A DNA stretch of 64,000 nucleotides, taken from Cyanophora paradoxa. Its lineage: Eukaryota > Glaucocystophyceae > Cyanophorales > Cyanophoraceae. The translations under genes were made by a program, and so were the position numbers. The notes beneath the pieces are model-generated. The model was not told the DNA's origin, made no database searches, and saw only the letters and a list, made by a program, of their open reading frames with translations. Every line of letters begins with the position of its first letter. Position 1 is the stretch's first letter. Shown one piece after another: positions 45,057 through 56,600 of this stretch. The stretch is from NCBI GenBank assembly GCA_004431415.1, contig QPMI01000150.1:62001-126000 (forward strand), given 5' to 3'.

Positions 45057-46370
45057 TCCGTAACCCTAAAACGAACGACGTTTATTCCTTTTTTTCCACT
45101 GCTTCGCGATTGGTCCGAGCGTCGAGGATCGCAACCTCCGCATCGAACCGCGATTGGTCACAGATGTAACACAGTTGCCCACAGACGTGACACTTATTTT
45201 TAGACTCGAAGCTCCCCTAAGACGATCACTCTCCCGTCGGCGTCGCGCGAAATCGAATTTCCCTCACGGATCAATTCCGGTATTTATACCCCGGGGCTCG
45301 ATCGCGAAACTCCAAAAAGTGGGACCCAGTCCCGCGACGAAAGCGCGCCAGGGACGCGCCAGAGCGGTCACAATGACAGCCAAGAGCGCGCGCATCGCGG
45401 CAAGCTCGATTTCGGCCGCCGGGCCGCCCTCGACGCTCCAGTCCAGAGAGTCGGCCGAAATTTTGATCCTGCCGGTTCCGGCCGGTTCCGCGACGCGCGC
45501 ATGCGATGCGTACTGGCGCGCATAGACATAGCAGGGCCTGCTCACTCTAGATATCCGCTTTTCGGAGCCGGAACAGCGCAGAAAGGTGCCCGACAGCAAA
45601 AATTCGATCCTGCACAGCCCCGGGCATCTTTCCGCGCGCCCACGCCGCGGCGCATGCGCGCATCAATAGTATAAGCATTTGAGATGTAGAAGAAGACTTC
45701 CGCACGGTCTCTAAATGCGCCGGGCCGCGAGGACCCAGCCGACCCCGAAAATACGATCCTGTACGGACCTGCACATCTTTCCCCGCACCCTCGCGTCCTC
45801 ACCCATGCCCAACGCTATAGAGTATTCATTTGAGATCTAAACGAAGCCTTCCGCAAGCTCTGTGGGCGCGAAAGAGCACGAGAACCCAGCCGACGCCAAA
45901 TTTTCGATCCTGGACAGGCCTCCACATATTTCCGCGCGCCCTCGCCTCCGCAGCCCTGGACATCGATCCTGTACGCATCCGACATTCTGTTTAAGCGATT
46001 CATAAGCTCTGCCCATGCGCCTGCCCGCGAGAACCTCCCGCTTCCCCTTAACAATCTCCCCTCAATTTCATCAGGGCCTCGAGCTCAACTACAGCTAGCT
46101 CATTGGCGGCACCACTAGTACTCCTCCCCTCATTATATTCTAGCTGCATAATTATACTCTCCATAGACAGCTCCTCTCAGGACAACTCCGCCCATAATTA
46201 TATTCCCTCTCAGTAGCCCTCCCCTCCCGTCTCCCTGCCCCACCGACCCAAAGACAGCTGCGACAGGCCGCGATGAACAAGGGGGGCGCGAGGTGGGCGG
46301 CAGAGGCTTCGCCCGATGTTTGGGACCCGCAGGGGCCCAGGGCTTGTGCTCCGCAGGAGCACGGATCTTG
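45057..46370 (+). mobile_element. Helitron-like element 7 of 8 (type B with double 3' end)
   Basis: Starts TCCGTAACCCTAAAACG. The 3' end has the type B hairpin and GGGCTTG (ending 46346), immediately followed by a second end of type A (TGCTCC-GCA-GGAGCA, then GGATCTTG, ending 46370), so two termini are fused in tandem. Confidence 0.55.
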
Positions 46371-48297
46371 TCTCAAACCCAAAAACCAACGAGCCAAATT
46401 CCTTTTTTAACCTTTTTTTCCACTCGAGATCCCCCCTGCTAAATAATTTCCGTGTCGCGACTCCTCGAGCACGAATTATTAATTCTGCTTCGACACGGAC
46501 GCGATTGCCGCAAATAACACACCTACTCTAACCCCCACAGACCTCTCTAGATCCATTTTTAGCGTCCTGGCTCCCCTAAGACGACCGCTCTCCCGTGCAC
46601 GTCGCGCGAATTTCGAATTTCTCTCTGGATCAATTCCGGTACTTAACCTCCGACAAATGCGGTCCGAGTCAGAAGGTGGGACCCGGTCCCGCCCGGTCCC
46701 GCGACGAAATCGCGCCAGGGACGCCCCAGAACGATACAGAATGACGGGCGAGGGCGAGCGCATCGCCGCAAGCTCGATTTCGGGCGCCCTCGACGCTGCA
46801 GTCCGAACAGTACGCCGAAATTTGATCCTCCCGGTTCCGGCCGGTCCCGCGACGCGCCGCGGCGCGCAATCGATGCGTACTGGCGCGTATAGACATAGCA
46901 CGGCCTGCGCACCCCCGAAATCCGCTTTTCGGAGCCGGAACAGCGCAGGAAGGTACCCGACGGCAAAAATTCGATCCCACACGGGCCCGGACATCTTTCC
47001 GCGCGCCCACGCCGCGGCGCACGCGCGGAACGATAGCATAAGCATTTAAGATGTAGAAGAAGACTTCCGCACGGTCTCTAAATGCACCAGGCCGCGAGGA
47101 CCCAGCCGACCCCGAAAATTCGATCCTGGACGGACCTGAACATCTTTCCGCGCGCCCTCGCATTCTCGCGCATGCGCATCGCTACAATATTCATTTGAGA
47201 TTTTATCAAAGCCTTCCACAAGCTTCGAAGACGCGAAAGAGCACGAGAACCCAGCGGACGGCAAAAATTCGATCCTGCACGGACCCGGACATCTTTCCGC
47301 GCGCCCACGCCGCGGCGCATGCGCGGAACAATAGCATAAGCATTTGAGATGTAGAAGACGCATTCCGCACGCTTTACAGATGCGCCGGACCGCGGGGACC
47401 CAGCCGACCCCGAAAATTCGATCCTTCACGGACCTGCACATCTTTCCGCGCGCCCTCGCATCCTCACGCGAGCGCATCGCTACAATATTCAGTTGAGATC
47501 TTTTTAAAGCTTTTCGCAAGCTCTGCGGGCGCGACAGGGCACGAGAACCCAGCCGACGCAAAAATTCGATCCTGAACGGGCCTGCACATCTTTCCGCGCG
47601 CCCACGCCGCGGCGCATGCTCAGAGCTATACAATATGCATTTGAGATATAGAAAAAGCCTTTCGCACGCTCTCTAAATGCGCCGGGCCGCGAGGACCCAG
47701 CCGACCCCGAAAATTCGATCCTGGACAGATCTGCGCATCTTTCCGCGCGCCCTCGCATCGTCACGCAAGCGCATCGCTACAATATGCATTTGAGATCGGT
47801 TTAAAGCTTTCCGCGAGCTCTGCGGGCGCGACAGCGCACGATAACCCAGCCGACGCCAAAAAGTCGATCCTGGCCACGCCTGCACATCTTTCCGCGCGCG
47901 CTCGCCTCCGCAGCCCCGTTGCTATATGCATTCGAGATTCTGTTTAAGCGATTCGCAAGCTCTGTGCATGCGCCTGGCCGCGAGACTCTGAGAACCTCGC
48001 CCCTCCCGGGCCTCCTTCCCAACAATATTATAACAATAAACTCCTCTCAATCTAGATCTGCTCCACCCTTTATTTCCTCAGTACATTAATATTCGATCCT
48101 CTAGCCGGCCAGCGCTAGCTGGACTGGCCGTCATGATCATGATCACCCAGCCAGCTTCCAGCCAGAAAGCTGTTCGCGATCGGCCAGGCCGCTGGCCAGT
48201 CGCTGAGTGCCCTATAGGCCTACCAGGTACTGTGACAGCCACGAGGGCGTCCGCGAGGCTTCGCCGTACTTAGTGCTCCGCAGGAGCACGGATCTTG
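46371..48297 (+). mobile_element. Helitron-like element 8 of 8 (type A, longest)
   Basis: 1,927 bp, TCTCAAACCC start. It has the longest internal array: the AAAATTCGATCC core is at 47115, 47264, 47413, 47561 and 47710, with further copies on both sides, at a 148-149 bp period. The 3' hairpin is GTGCTCC-GCA-GGAGCAC (48273-48289), then GGATCTTG ending at 48297. The right flank is TTAAATTAACG, so with the left flank of element 1 the array sits between A and T. Confidence 0.65.
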
Positions 48298-49006
48298 TTA
48301 AATTAACGTGCTGACATTTTGAGTTTAGTTTCACTTGGGGTAATGTGTCTGGCGTTATCGCAGCAGATTTTCGAGAATAAACGCGGTACCTAATTGTAAA
48401 TCTGAAGTCAAAATTTAATTTGTGATTGTGATGTAATTTACGTTATGCCACACTGTGTTCTCATATGCGTTGACACAACCCTAAGGTAAGTTTTCTGACC
48501 TCAATCAAACTACCGAGGATTTTTGGCTCGGCCGTCCCGTGAAGACTGAGTTTTTTTACGGGTGTCCGCATGCGTCATAAGTAATAAGTTATAACTTAGT
48601 ATCCTAGTTCAGTGCGCGAGGACGCGCACTCGTGAAATAGTAACATGTTGCAGTAGGCATATACCTTCCCAAGTCCCTGTAGCCCTGTACCCATATAGTC
48701 AGTCCACCTGTACCCCTAATACACCACCTTGCCAGCTATCTAGCCTGGCAATACATGCTCTACGCGTTTGTAGACTGTGCGCCTACAGCTACGTATACTC
48801 CGTGGAAAAAATACAACGCAGCCTCTGCTGCTGTCTGCATAAAATAAATCGAACAATAAAATCTTAGGACACTCAGCGAGCGACTGCCGCAGTGCGGGGC
48901 AGCAGCTCAGAAAATATCACTAGGTGCACGGAAAGCTTCACAAAACGCAGACTGCAGCTGCGGGCTCGAAGCGCAAGAAGAAGCAGACCAAAGGGGGCGC
49001 CCCGGC
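48298..49006. other. Intergenic with dispersed repeats
   Basis: AT-rich, no gene. It contains CTCGTGAAATAGTAACAT at 48629-48646, fused directly to the second copy of the 109-bp repeat. The sequence beyond is the probable 3' flank of the minus-strand histidine kinase gene. Confidence 0.45.
48646..48754. repeat. 109-bp dispersed repeat, copy 2
   Basis: Identical to 27358-27466. Immediately upstream (48612-48651) lies GTGCGCGAGGACGCGC.CTCGTGAAATAGTAACATGTTGCAG, also found at about 31867-31908 without the 109-bp part. The full unit seems to be these two modules together. Confidence 0.9.
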
Positions 49007-52000
49007 CTAGGCGGGCGGCGGGGGGGCTCCCTGGAGGGCGGCGCGGATCGCCTCCTGCAGCTTGTCGCGCGTGATCGGCTTGCTCCTGCGGAGGAGGAAG
49101 TCAGGGGCCAGCAACCTCGAGGAGGACGAGTTGCTCTCGAGGAGGGGGAGGGGGGGGAGAAGGAAGGGGAGGGGTAGTGGGGCGCACAGGAACCCGACCA
49201 TGCCGACGCGCATGCAGCGGCCGCGCGTCTCCTGCATCGCCGCCGCCGTCCTGCGCCCCGTCCCGCCCCGTCCCGCCTCGGCGCTCGGGGGAGGAAGAGG
49301 GGGCGCGGGGGCGGGGGGCGGACAGGGCGATGAAGGGCGGGGGCGGGTGGGCGCCGGGGGCGCGTGCCTCCTCGAGGATGCGCCGCGTGGCCTCGATGCC
49401 GTCGAGCCGCGGCATCTGGATGTCCATCAGGCACACTGCCCGCCCCCGCCCCCGCCGGGGCCCCCGTCAGCGGCGAGGAGGCCGGGCGCGCGGAGCGGGG
49501 GGGGGGGTGGGGGGGGCGGCGGCGGGGGCGGGCCGTCGAAGCGGGCGCGGCGGCAGGCGGCGACGGCCTCGAGGCCGTCCGAGGCGACCTCCACGTCGTA
49601 CCCAGCCGCTCCAGGATCCGCCGCTGCAGCACCTGCGGGGGGCGGGGCGGGGTCGGTCAGCCGGGGGCGGGGGCCGCGTCGGTGGTGCGCGCGCGCCTGG
49701 TTCACGCTGTTGTCGTCGCAGAGGAGGACGCGCAGCGGGGCCGCCCGCCCCGCCTCCGCCCCGGCCTCCGTGCTCACGGAGTCGCGCCGGGGCAGCCCCT
49801 CGGGGCTCGCCGGCAGCGAGGAGGCGCGGGCCTGCGGCGAGAGAGGCGTCTCCTCCAGAGGCGGAGGCGGCGGCGGCGCCTGCTCGGCGCCGACGACGGC
49901 GCGGGGGAGGAGGACGGTGAAGGTCGAGCCGGCGCCGAGCTGCGCGGCAGGGGTCAGCGGGGCGCGCCGCGGGAGGGTCGGCGTGGGGCCGGGGGGGCGG
50001 CCTGGGAGGCGACGGCGACCGAGCCGCCCCAGAGGCGGGCCAGGTGCCGCACGATGGGGAGCCCGAGCCCCGTGCCCCGAACTGCGAGCGAGCGCCGGCG
50101 TCGGGCGGGGCGGGCGGGGGCGAAAGTGCAGGGGCGGGGGCGGGGGGCGGGCCTCGCGCGTGGTGGAGGCGTCGGCCTGGCTGAAGCGGTCCCAGATGCG
50201 CTCCAGCCGGTCCGCCGCGATGCCTGCGCCCCCGCCCCGCCCCGCCCTCGGCGTCGCGCTGGCAGCGGAGCGGAGGGGGCCGGGGTGGCGGGGCGGGCGG
50301 CACCGATGCCCTGGTCGAGCACCTCGAAGCGGACGGCGGGGCCCTCGGGGGCCACCCGCAGCCGCACCGCCCCGCCCCGCGTGAACTGCCCCCGCGCAGG
50401 GCCGCGGGGTGAGGCGGGCCGGGGCGGCGGGCGCCGCCGGCGGGGCGGACCTTCACGGCGTTGGAGAGGAGGTTGACCTGGGGCGGGGGGCGGGGCGGGG
50501 CTCGGCGCGGCGCGGGCGGCAGGGGCAGGAGGGGGCGGGGGGCCGGGGCCGCACGAGGATCTGCCGGAGGCGCACTTCGTCTCCCTCGAGGGCCTCGGGG
50601 CCGCCGCGTCCACCTCCGACGAGAGCCGCGTCCCGCTGCTCCCCGCCGCGCCCCGCCCGGCCCGCCGTCAGCGAGGCGAGGCGAGGCGCGCGGGGGAGCT
50701 CGGGGGCGCGCGTGTCGTGGGCGCGGCAGGCGACGACGCGGAGGGCGTCCTCCACGACGCGGCGCAGGGGGAAGGCCCGCCGCTCCAGCTCCAGCTGCGC
50801 GCCCGCCCCGGCGTCTCGGCCCGCGCCCTCGCGCCTCGGCTTGCGGGCTCGCGGGCTCGGGGGCGGGCGCGCCTTGCCCTGCTCGACCTTGGAGAGGTCG
50901 AGGATGTCCGAGATGAGCGTCAGCAGGTGCGAGCCGCACGTCAGGATCGTCGACACGTCCTTCTCCTGCACGCGCCCCTCAGCGCCGGCCCCGGCGCGGG
51001 GCGGGGCGCTGCGCGGGGCGCGGGGCGCGGGGCGGGGAAGGGACCTGCTGCGGGGTGCAGGAGGCGCGGAGCTCCTCGGCGCACATGATGACGCTCGAGA
51101 GCGGCGTCCGCAGCTCGTGGCTCATCGTGCACAGGAACTCCGACCTGCGCGCCGCGCCGCCCCGTCGATGCCGGGGCGGGGGCCCGCCCCGCGGAGGAGT
51201 CGCAGGGCGGACTTGCAGCGGGAGGCGCAGTCGGCGGCGCGCTTCGCCTCGAGCAGCTGCCGCTGGTTCGCCTCTAGCGCCGCCTCCACCGCCTGGCCCC
51301 GCGTCGGCGGCCGGGGCGGGGCGGGGCGGGGCGGCGGGGGCGGACCTTGCGCTCGGCGATCTCGGCGGTGAGGCGCCCGATGGTGGCGGCGAGGGCGCGG
51401 TTCGCCTCCTCGAGCCGCGCGTACGACGCCAGCAGCTCCCGCTGGTTCCTCTCCCACCGCTGCCCGCCACGCTCGGCCCGGGTGCGCGGGGCGGGGCGGG
51501 GCGGCGGGGCGGGCCTCGAGGTTGGAGAGGATGAGCTCCAGCTTGGAGCTCTGCAGCCGCTGCGCCGACTCCTCCGGCGGCACGAAGTACCTGGGGGAGG
51601 GGAGGGGCAAGAGGGCCCGTCACGGCCCGCCCGCTGGGCCGGGGCGGGGCGGGGCGGGGGGGCGCGCATGTTGCGGTGCTCGTGGTGCTCGTCGTCGCTC
51701 CCCCGGCACCAGACCGTCGGGCTGCCGGCAGGTCAGCCCTCCGGGGCGGGGGCGGGGGCGGGGGGCGGGGGCGGGGGGGCACTGGACGAAGAGTATGTCG
51801 AGGAGCTCCTGCGCGGGGTGCTCGTCCATGTCGAAGATGCACATCGCCGTGTACGCCGCACCCTCGCCCCCGGCCCCCTGCTGCCGCCCCGCCCCCGCAC
51901 CATCGACCTCCACCTCGCGCAGGGGCTGGGCGGGGCGGGGCGCACGGCCATCCAGTCGGTGATGCGGGCCTCGTACGTGCGGACGTCCTCGTATATGTCG

Positions 52001-52569
52001 CCGGCGACGGCCCTGTCCACGGCGCAGATCCACCCCATGTCCCCCGCCACACGCAGCCCCGTGTAGCCCTCTGCGCCCCCGCGCCGGCGGCCGTCGGCCC
52101 CCGCGCCGCGCCGCTCCGGGGCGGGGCGGGGCGGGGCGGACCGGCGAGGGAGGCGGCGAGGCCGTCCTGCATGCGGTGGAGGACGGCCTCGCCGCTGAAA
52201 AGCCGCCGCCCCGCCTCGTCCGGCGGCTCCAGGTACCCCTCCACGGGCTCCACTGCGCCGCGCGCGCGCGCTCCTCAGCGAGGGGGGGCGGAGGGCGAGC
52301 GCGCCGGGCGCGGGCGCACTGAAACTGAGGCGGCCGGACGCGAGGGCGCTGGACACGGAGGCGTCGCCCATCTCCTCGCAGAGGCGCAGCAGGACGAAGT
52401 CCCGCCGGCGCGCGGGGATGAGCCCGCGGATCTTCTCGCCGCGGCGGAGGCCGTGCGCGAAGTACCCTGCGACCCGAGACGCATACTCGTCGCCCCCGCG
52501 CACGACTGCCCCAGCGGGATCAGCTGGATCGCAGCCCGAGAGGACCGGAGGCAGAGCGCACAGAAACAC
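49007..52569 (-). CDS. MEDS-domain hybrid sensor histidine kinase
   Basis: Two-component phosphorelay sensor. The N-terminal MEDS-type sensor reads GGDEYASRVAGYFAHGLRRG, RRRDFVLLRLCEEMGDASV and SALASGRLSFS. It then splices (GTGCGC...GCGCAG) to VEPVEGYLEPPDEAGRRLF, then YTGLRVAGDMGWICAVD, EDVRTYEARITDWMAV and AMCIFDMDEHPAQELLDIL. A coiled-coil linker (VPPEESAQRLQSSKLELILS, LEANQRQLLEAKRAA) precedes the HisKA H-box FLCTMSHELRTPLSSVI, with His as the phospho-acceptor (51.1 kb), and LLTLISDILDLSKVEQGK. HATPase boxes are VNLLSNAVK (N), VRFEVLDQGIG (G1) and GTGLGLPIVRHLARLWGGS (G2). The receiver domain has PLRVLLCDDNSVNQ (acidic pair) and VCLMDIQMPRLDGIEATRRI (Asp acceptor), ending near 49007. At least ten short C-rich introns occur. 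The start is uncertain: the 52569 codon is not ATG, and an upstream exon is possible. Confidence 0.88.
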
Positions 52570-53697
52570 TGGTGCGACCCAGGGATGCCCCGAGGATCGG
52601 CAGAAGGTGCCTGCGAGCAGTCACACGGGCAAATTCTCGGTATGTCGGCTTCCTCGCCCCCCCGTCTCCGTTTTCGAGTGGCAGGGCTCCTGCAGCTGCG
52701 CGACGCGATGGCTCTCATCCCCTCGTTCGAGTCGTTATTGCATCGAGATCCATCGTACCGTGGGGAGCAAGAATCGATCTGATCTGATGCGCTCATCGCG
52801 CTGGCGGTGACCATGCCCAAAGCTGCAACCGCGACCACGGTGCTGGCACGAAAACTGCCCGATAAGTTTTGACTGAACGCTGACCGCAGCTCTGACGGGT
52901 CGCAGGCTCGCAGCTGTGGCGGAGCGTCGGGGACTGCGGGCGCGCACGGCGCACGCTAGCGCTGGTGACGAGCTGGATCGAGCTGCCTGGAAGAAGCCTG
53001 GAGCGCCTCGTGTCGATACGGGAGAGATCGGTCTGCGCCCTGTGCCCGTATGCGCAGATCTTGTTATGCGCCTCGAAGGCCCCAAAAGCGATGGAAGTGG
53101 AGTCCCTAGATCTTGTAACCCTCTTCAACTTCTCCTCCCCTTCATTCTGCTTTGTGTACCCTCCCGAACGACCATGAATTCCGGAAATGAAACTGACTCC
53201 GACTGTTGGAAGTTCGACTTGATCCCCCCCCCTCCGAACCGCGGACTCGGCCGCGGACCCCGGTCGCGCGCGCGATGACGCCGCGATCGCCGCTCGGCTG
53301 CCGCGCCTCCGCATGCGCATGCGCAGGGTTACCCAGGGTAGGACCGTATGCAGGCTGATGATGCAGCGTGCGCTTCTCGCCTGCCTTCCCCGGCCGGGCG
53401 CAGCACCCGCAGCGATAGCTAGGAGCTGCTAAGTAGCTATAGCCTAGTAGCTAGGTCTAGAAGATCTAGACAGAGGCGCGCTCTTGCGCGACCTCCGAGG
53501 CTCTCGGAGAAGCTTGCAAGAAGAGAGCCTCGCGCACGCGCGATGAGCACCCGTGCCTTGCGAGCCCCCAGCCGCACTCTCTGACAGCAGGAGGCCGTGC
53601 CGCGCAACCGCCAGGCGCTGCGAACTCGGCCGCTGGCCCCGCGGCCCGGCGCGCGCTGCGCCGCTCACAGAGTCACGGAGTCTCCGAGGCTCGCCCG
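52570..53697. other. Intergenic between divergent kinase and TmcB-like genes
   Basis: About 1.1 kb between the N-terminal exon of the minus-strand kinase and the start of the plus-strand TmcB-like gene. Open frames on both strands (52793-53320 -, 52916-53278 +) overlap and show no motif. An undetected 5' exon of the kinase is possible at its left end. GCATGCGCATGCGC at about 53312 and GTAGCTATAGCCTAGTAGCTAG near 53.43 kb are palindromic. Confidence 0.4.
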
Positions 53698-56600
53698 ATG
53701 GCGTCGCATCCGAGACCAAGCCACCACGGGCCCATTGCGGCCGGGAGCTACGGGGGCGGTACTGGCTCCGGTGCGCCTGCCGCAGTGCCAGGGGGCCCTG
53801 ACGAGCGCCCGCTCCCACCCGACCGGCTCGGGCGCGCGCGCGCGCAGTGGCGTCGGGGCCGCGGGACGTGGAGCTCGACGGCGATGGCGACGCGAGCAGC
53901 AGGCGCGAGGCGATGTTCGGCCTGGTGCCCGGCGCCTCCCCGCCCCGCCCCGCCCGGCCGCCCAGCTCGCTCACTCGATCGGCCCCGCGCCGGCCCGCAG
54001 GGGGAGGTCGCACGCATCCTGCAGGCGCTCGACCCGGGACAGCCCCGGCCGCCACGCGCGCTCCCGCTGACGCGCCCCGCGCCCGCAGGAAACCATCTAC
54101 GGCATCGTCGCCGTGATGTCGCGCGGCAAGCAGGTTCGCCGGCGCCGCTGAGGCTCGCGGCGGGGCCCGAGGGGCGCTGAGGCGGGGCCGGGGCCGCCGG
54201 GGCGAGCAGAAGCGCCTCTCGTACGCCCTCGCGGAGGCGCTGCTCGTGTCGACCCTCTTCCTCCTCTTCCCCCTCCAGCTCTTCTCCTGGCCCGGGGCCG
54301 GGCCCGCCGTGCGCCCCAGCCGAGCCCCTCGCCGGCGCGCCCCAGCGGCCGCTGCGGCTGAGCCCCGCGCCCTCAGCTCGAGCAAGTCCGCGACGGGCTC
54401 CGCCTCGCCTTCCCCTTCCGCTCCTCCGCCCTCAGCTACAACCAGGTGCCCCCGCGACGAAGTCCCCGCAACGGTACCCCTCTCCGCATCCAAGGGCCCA
54501 CCGGGTACCCCCGCAGTTCCTCGGCGCGTTCTGGACGGCCGTGTCCCTGATCGCGGTATCCCTCTCCACCGCCGTCTACACGGGGTACGCCTTCGCGACG
54601 CAGGATTTCAAGGTCCGGTAGCGCCCCCGTACCCCCGCGCCGCAGCATGCACGCACCCTCGATCTCTGAAACGCCCGTACCCCGGCCTTCAGGTCATGTG
54701 GCCCCTCCGCTTCCTCCGCTTCGTCATCTCCTACTTCGTCGTCATCCTTTACATGTACCCCCCTCCCCGCGCTCTCCCCCTCCTTTCGACCCCCGCCTCG
54801 CCTGACGCGCACGCCCTCCTCCCCGCCCGGCAGGCCCCTCATCTCGCTGCTGACGAAGGTCTTCAACTGCCCGCTGCCCTCGGGCGCCGCCGGCTCGGCG
54901 CCGGCCTTCCACATCGACTTCCCCGAGATGGAGTGCTGGACCCGCACCCACCTCGCCCTCTTGTGCGCCCCGTACCCCCCTGGGCCTCCAGCCCCCCGCC
55001 CCGAGCCGGCGCCCGCGCAGCATCGTGGCCTGCGTCATGGCCGGCTCCTTCATCGTCTTCGCCACGATCACGCAGGTCCCCGCCCCGCTCCCTCCTCCCC
55101 TGTGCCGCGACGTACCCCCTCCCAGTGACTCACCGTACCCCCCCTCCCCCCGCGCCCCAGCTGCTCTTCTTCGAGCCGAACTTCCGCGCGGTGGGCCCCG
55201 ACGGCGAGCGCGACCTCTTCTCGCGGTGCCGTACCCCCCTGCCGCCGCCCGCGGATCGTCGTGGCCCGAGCCCCGTACCCCCCAGGCCCCACTCCAGGGT
55301 GGATACCGTGTTCTTCCTCCTGAACTCGCTCCTCTCGGTCCTCTCCAACGTCGACGCCGTACCCCGGTGCGCCCCCATCCTTCGATCTCCCTTCTCTTCG
55401 CGTAACCCCGTGCCCCCCCAGGGACGTTCTGGCCGTGATGTACATCGCGTCGGGGACGGTCATGTCGTACCTCCTTCTCAATTTCTTCCCCTACCACCGC
55501 CTCTCCGCCAACATGTACCAGACGTGCGCCGGCGCCCGCCCCGGCCCCTCCTCCGTTCCTCACGGCGGTACCCCCCAGGGCCGTGACGTTCGCGTACACG
55601 TACGCGTCGATCCTGTGCCTCGCGGAGCGCGCCGGGTGCGCGCGACCCCGGGGCGGCCCGGCCCCACAAGCCCCACGCCGGCGCCGCTGAGACGGGGGCA
55701 GGCGGCGGGGCGACTTCGGGCTGACGGTAGCGATGGCGGCGGGCCTGGTGCCGGCGTTCCTGGCGGGGGCGGCGGCCTCCTGGCTCCGCTTCCGCCTCGT
55801 CCTCTGCACCGGCCGCATCGCCGACGTCGCCACCATCCGGTCCGCCCGCCCGCGCGCCCCCCGGGGCGCCCTCGAGCGCCTCCGAGCCGGGCCGGGGCGC
55901 CGGCAGGCGGGCGGTGCACATCGAGATCGCGGTTCGTGTTTTTGGTCGGGGCCGAGGCCCTCGCCGCCCGCCCGCGTTCGAGGGCGGGGCCGCGTGCAGG
56001 CGCGGTTCGTGTTCGAGGCGGGCCCCGGGGACGCGGAGGCCGTCGAGGCCGCAGACGCCGTCTTCCGCGCCGGCGTGCGCCCCCGCCCCCGCCCCGGGCC
56101 CGGCCCCTGGGGGCGGGGGAGAGGGAACGTCGCGCGCAGATCGAGAAGTTCCCGCACTCGGCGGCGCTCCTCATCGCCCACTCCTTCTTCTGCTTCTCCT
56201 ACACAAACTCCCCCGACCTCGGTGCGTGCCGCGCACGCGGGGGGAGGCGGGCCCGCCCGGGCGCCGCCTGAGGCGGCCCCGCACCCGCGCGCAGCCTTCG
56301 AGCGCATCCGCCAGGCCGCAAAGCTCCGGCCCGGATTCGACCTGCGGTCCGCCCGCGCTCCGCGAGCCTACGCCCCCGCCGCCCGCGGGCCGCCGCGCTG
56401 ACCGGCCCCGCCCCCCCGCATCGCAGATTCGTCATATACCGGTACCCCTCGGCCAATATCTAGGGGTCCGCCCCGGCGCCCGCGTGACGCCCGCGGGCCG
56501 CAGGCGGGAACTCGAGCGGCAGCACAGCGCCCACGCCATCGACATGGTGCCGTACCCCCGCCCACCCCTCACAGCACGTACCCGGAGCCAAACCCGCCCC

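Noticed and set aside
34769-48025. Repeated ORFs of 130-225 residues within the array (for example 35951-36628 -, 38775-39377 -, 43814-44392 -)
   Set aside because: They follow the 149-bp repeat units, occur on both strands, are broken differently in each copy and show no Rep, helicase or other domain.
34597-48297. Centromere or subtelomere satellite
   Set aside because: The 149-bp units sit inside bounded elements with defined termini, and the array is only 13.7 kb with ordinary genes on both sides. No telomeric repeats are seen.
52793-53320. 175-residue minus-strand and 120-residue plus-strand overlapping ORFs
   Set aside because: They overlap in antisense, have no motif, and lie in the shared upstream region of two divergent genes.
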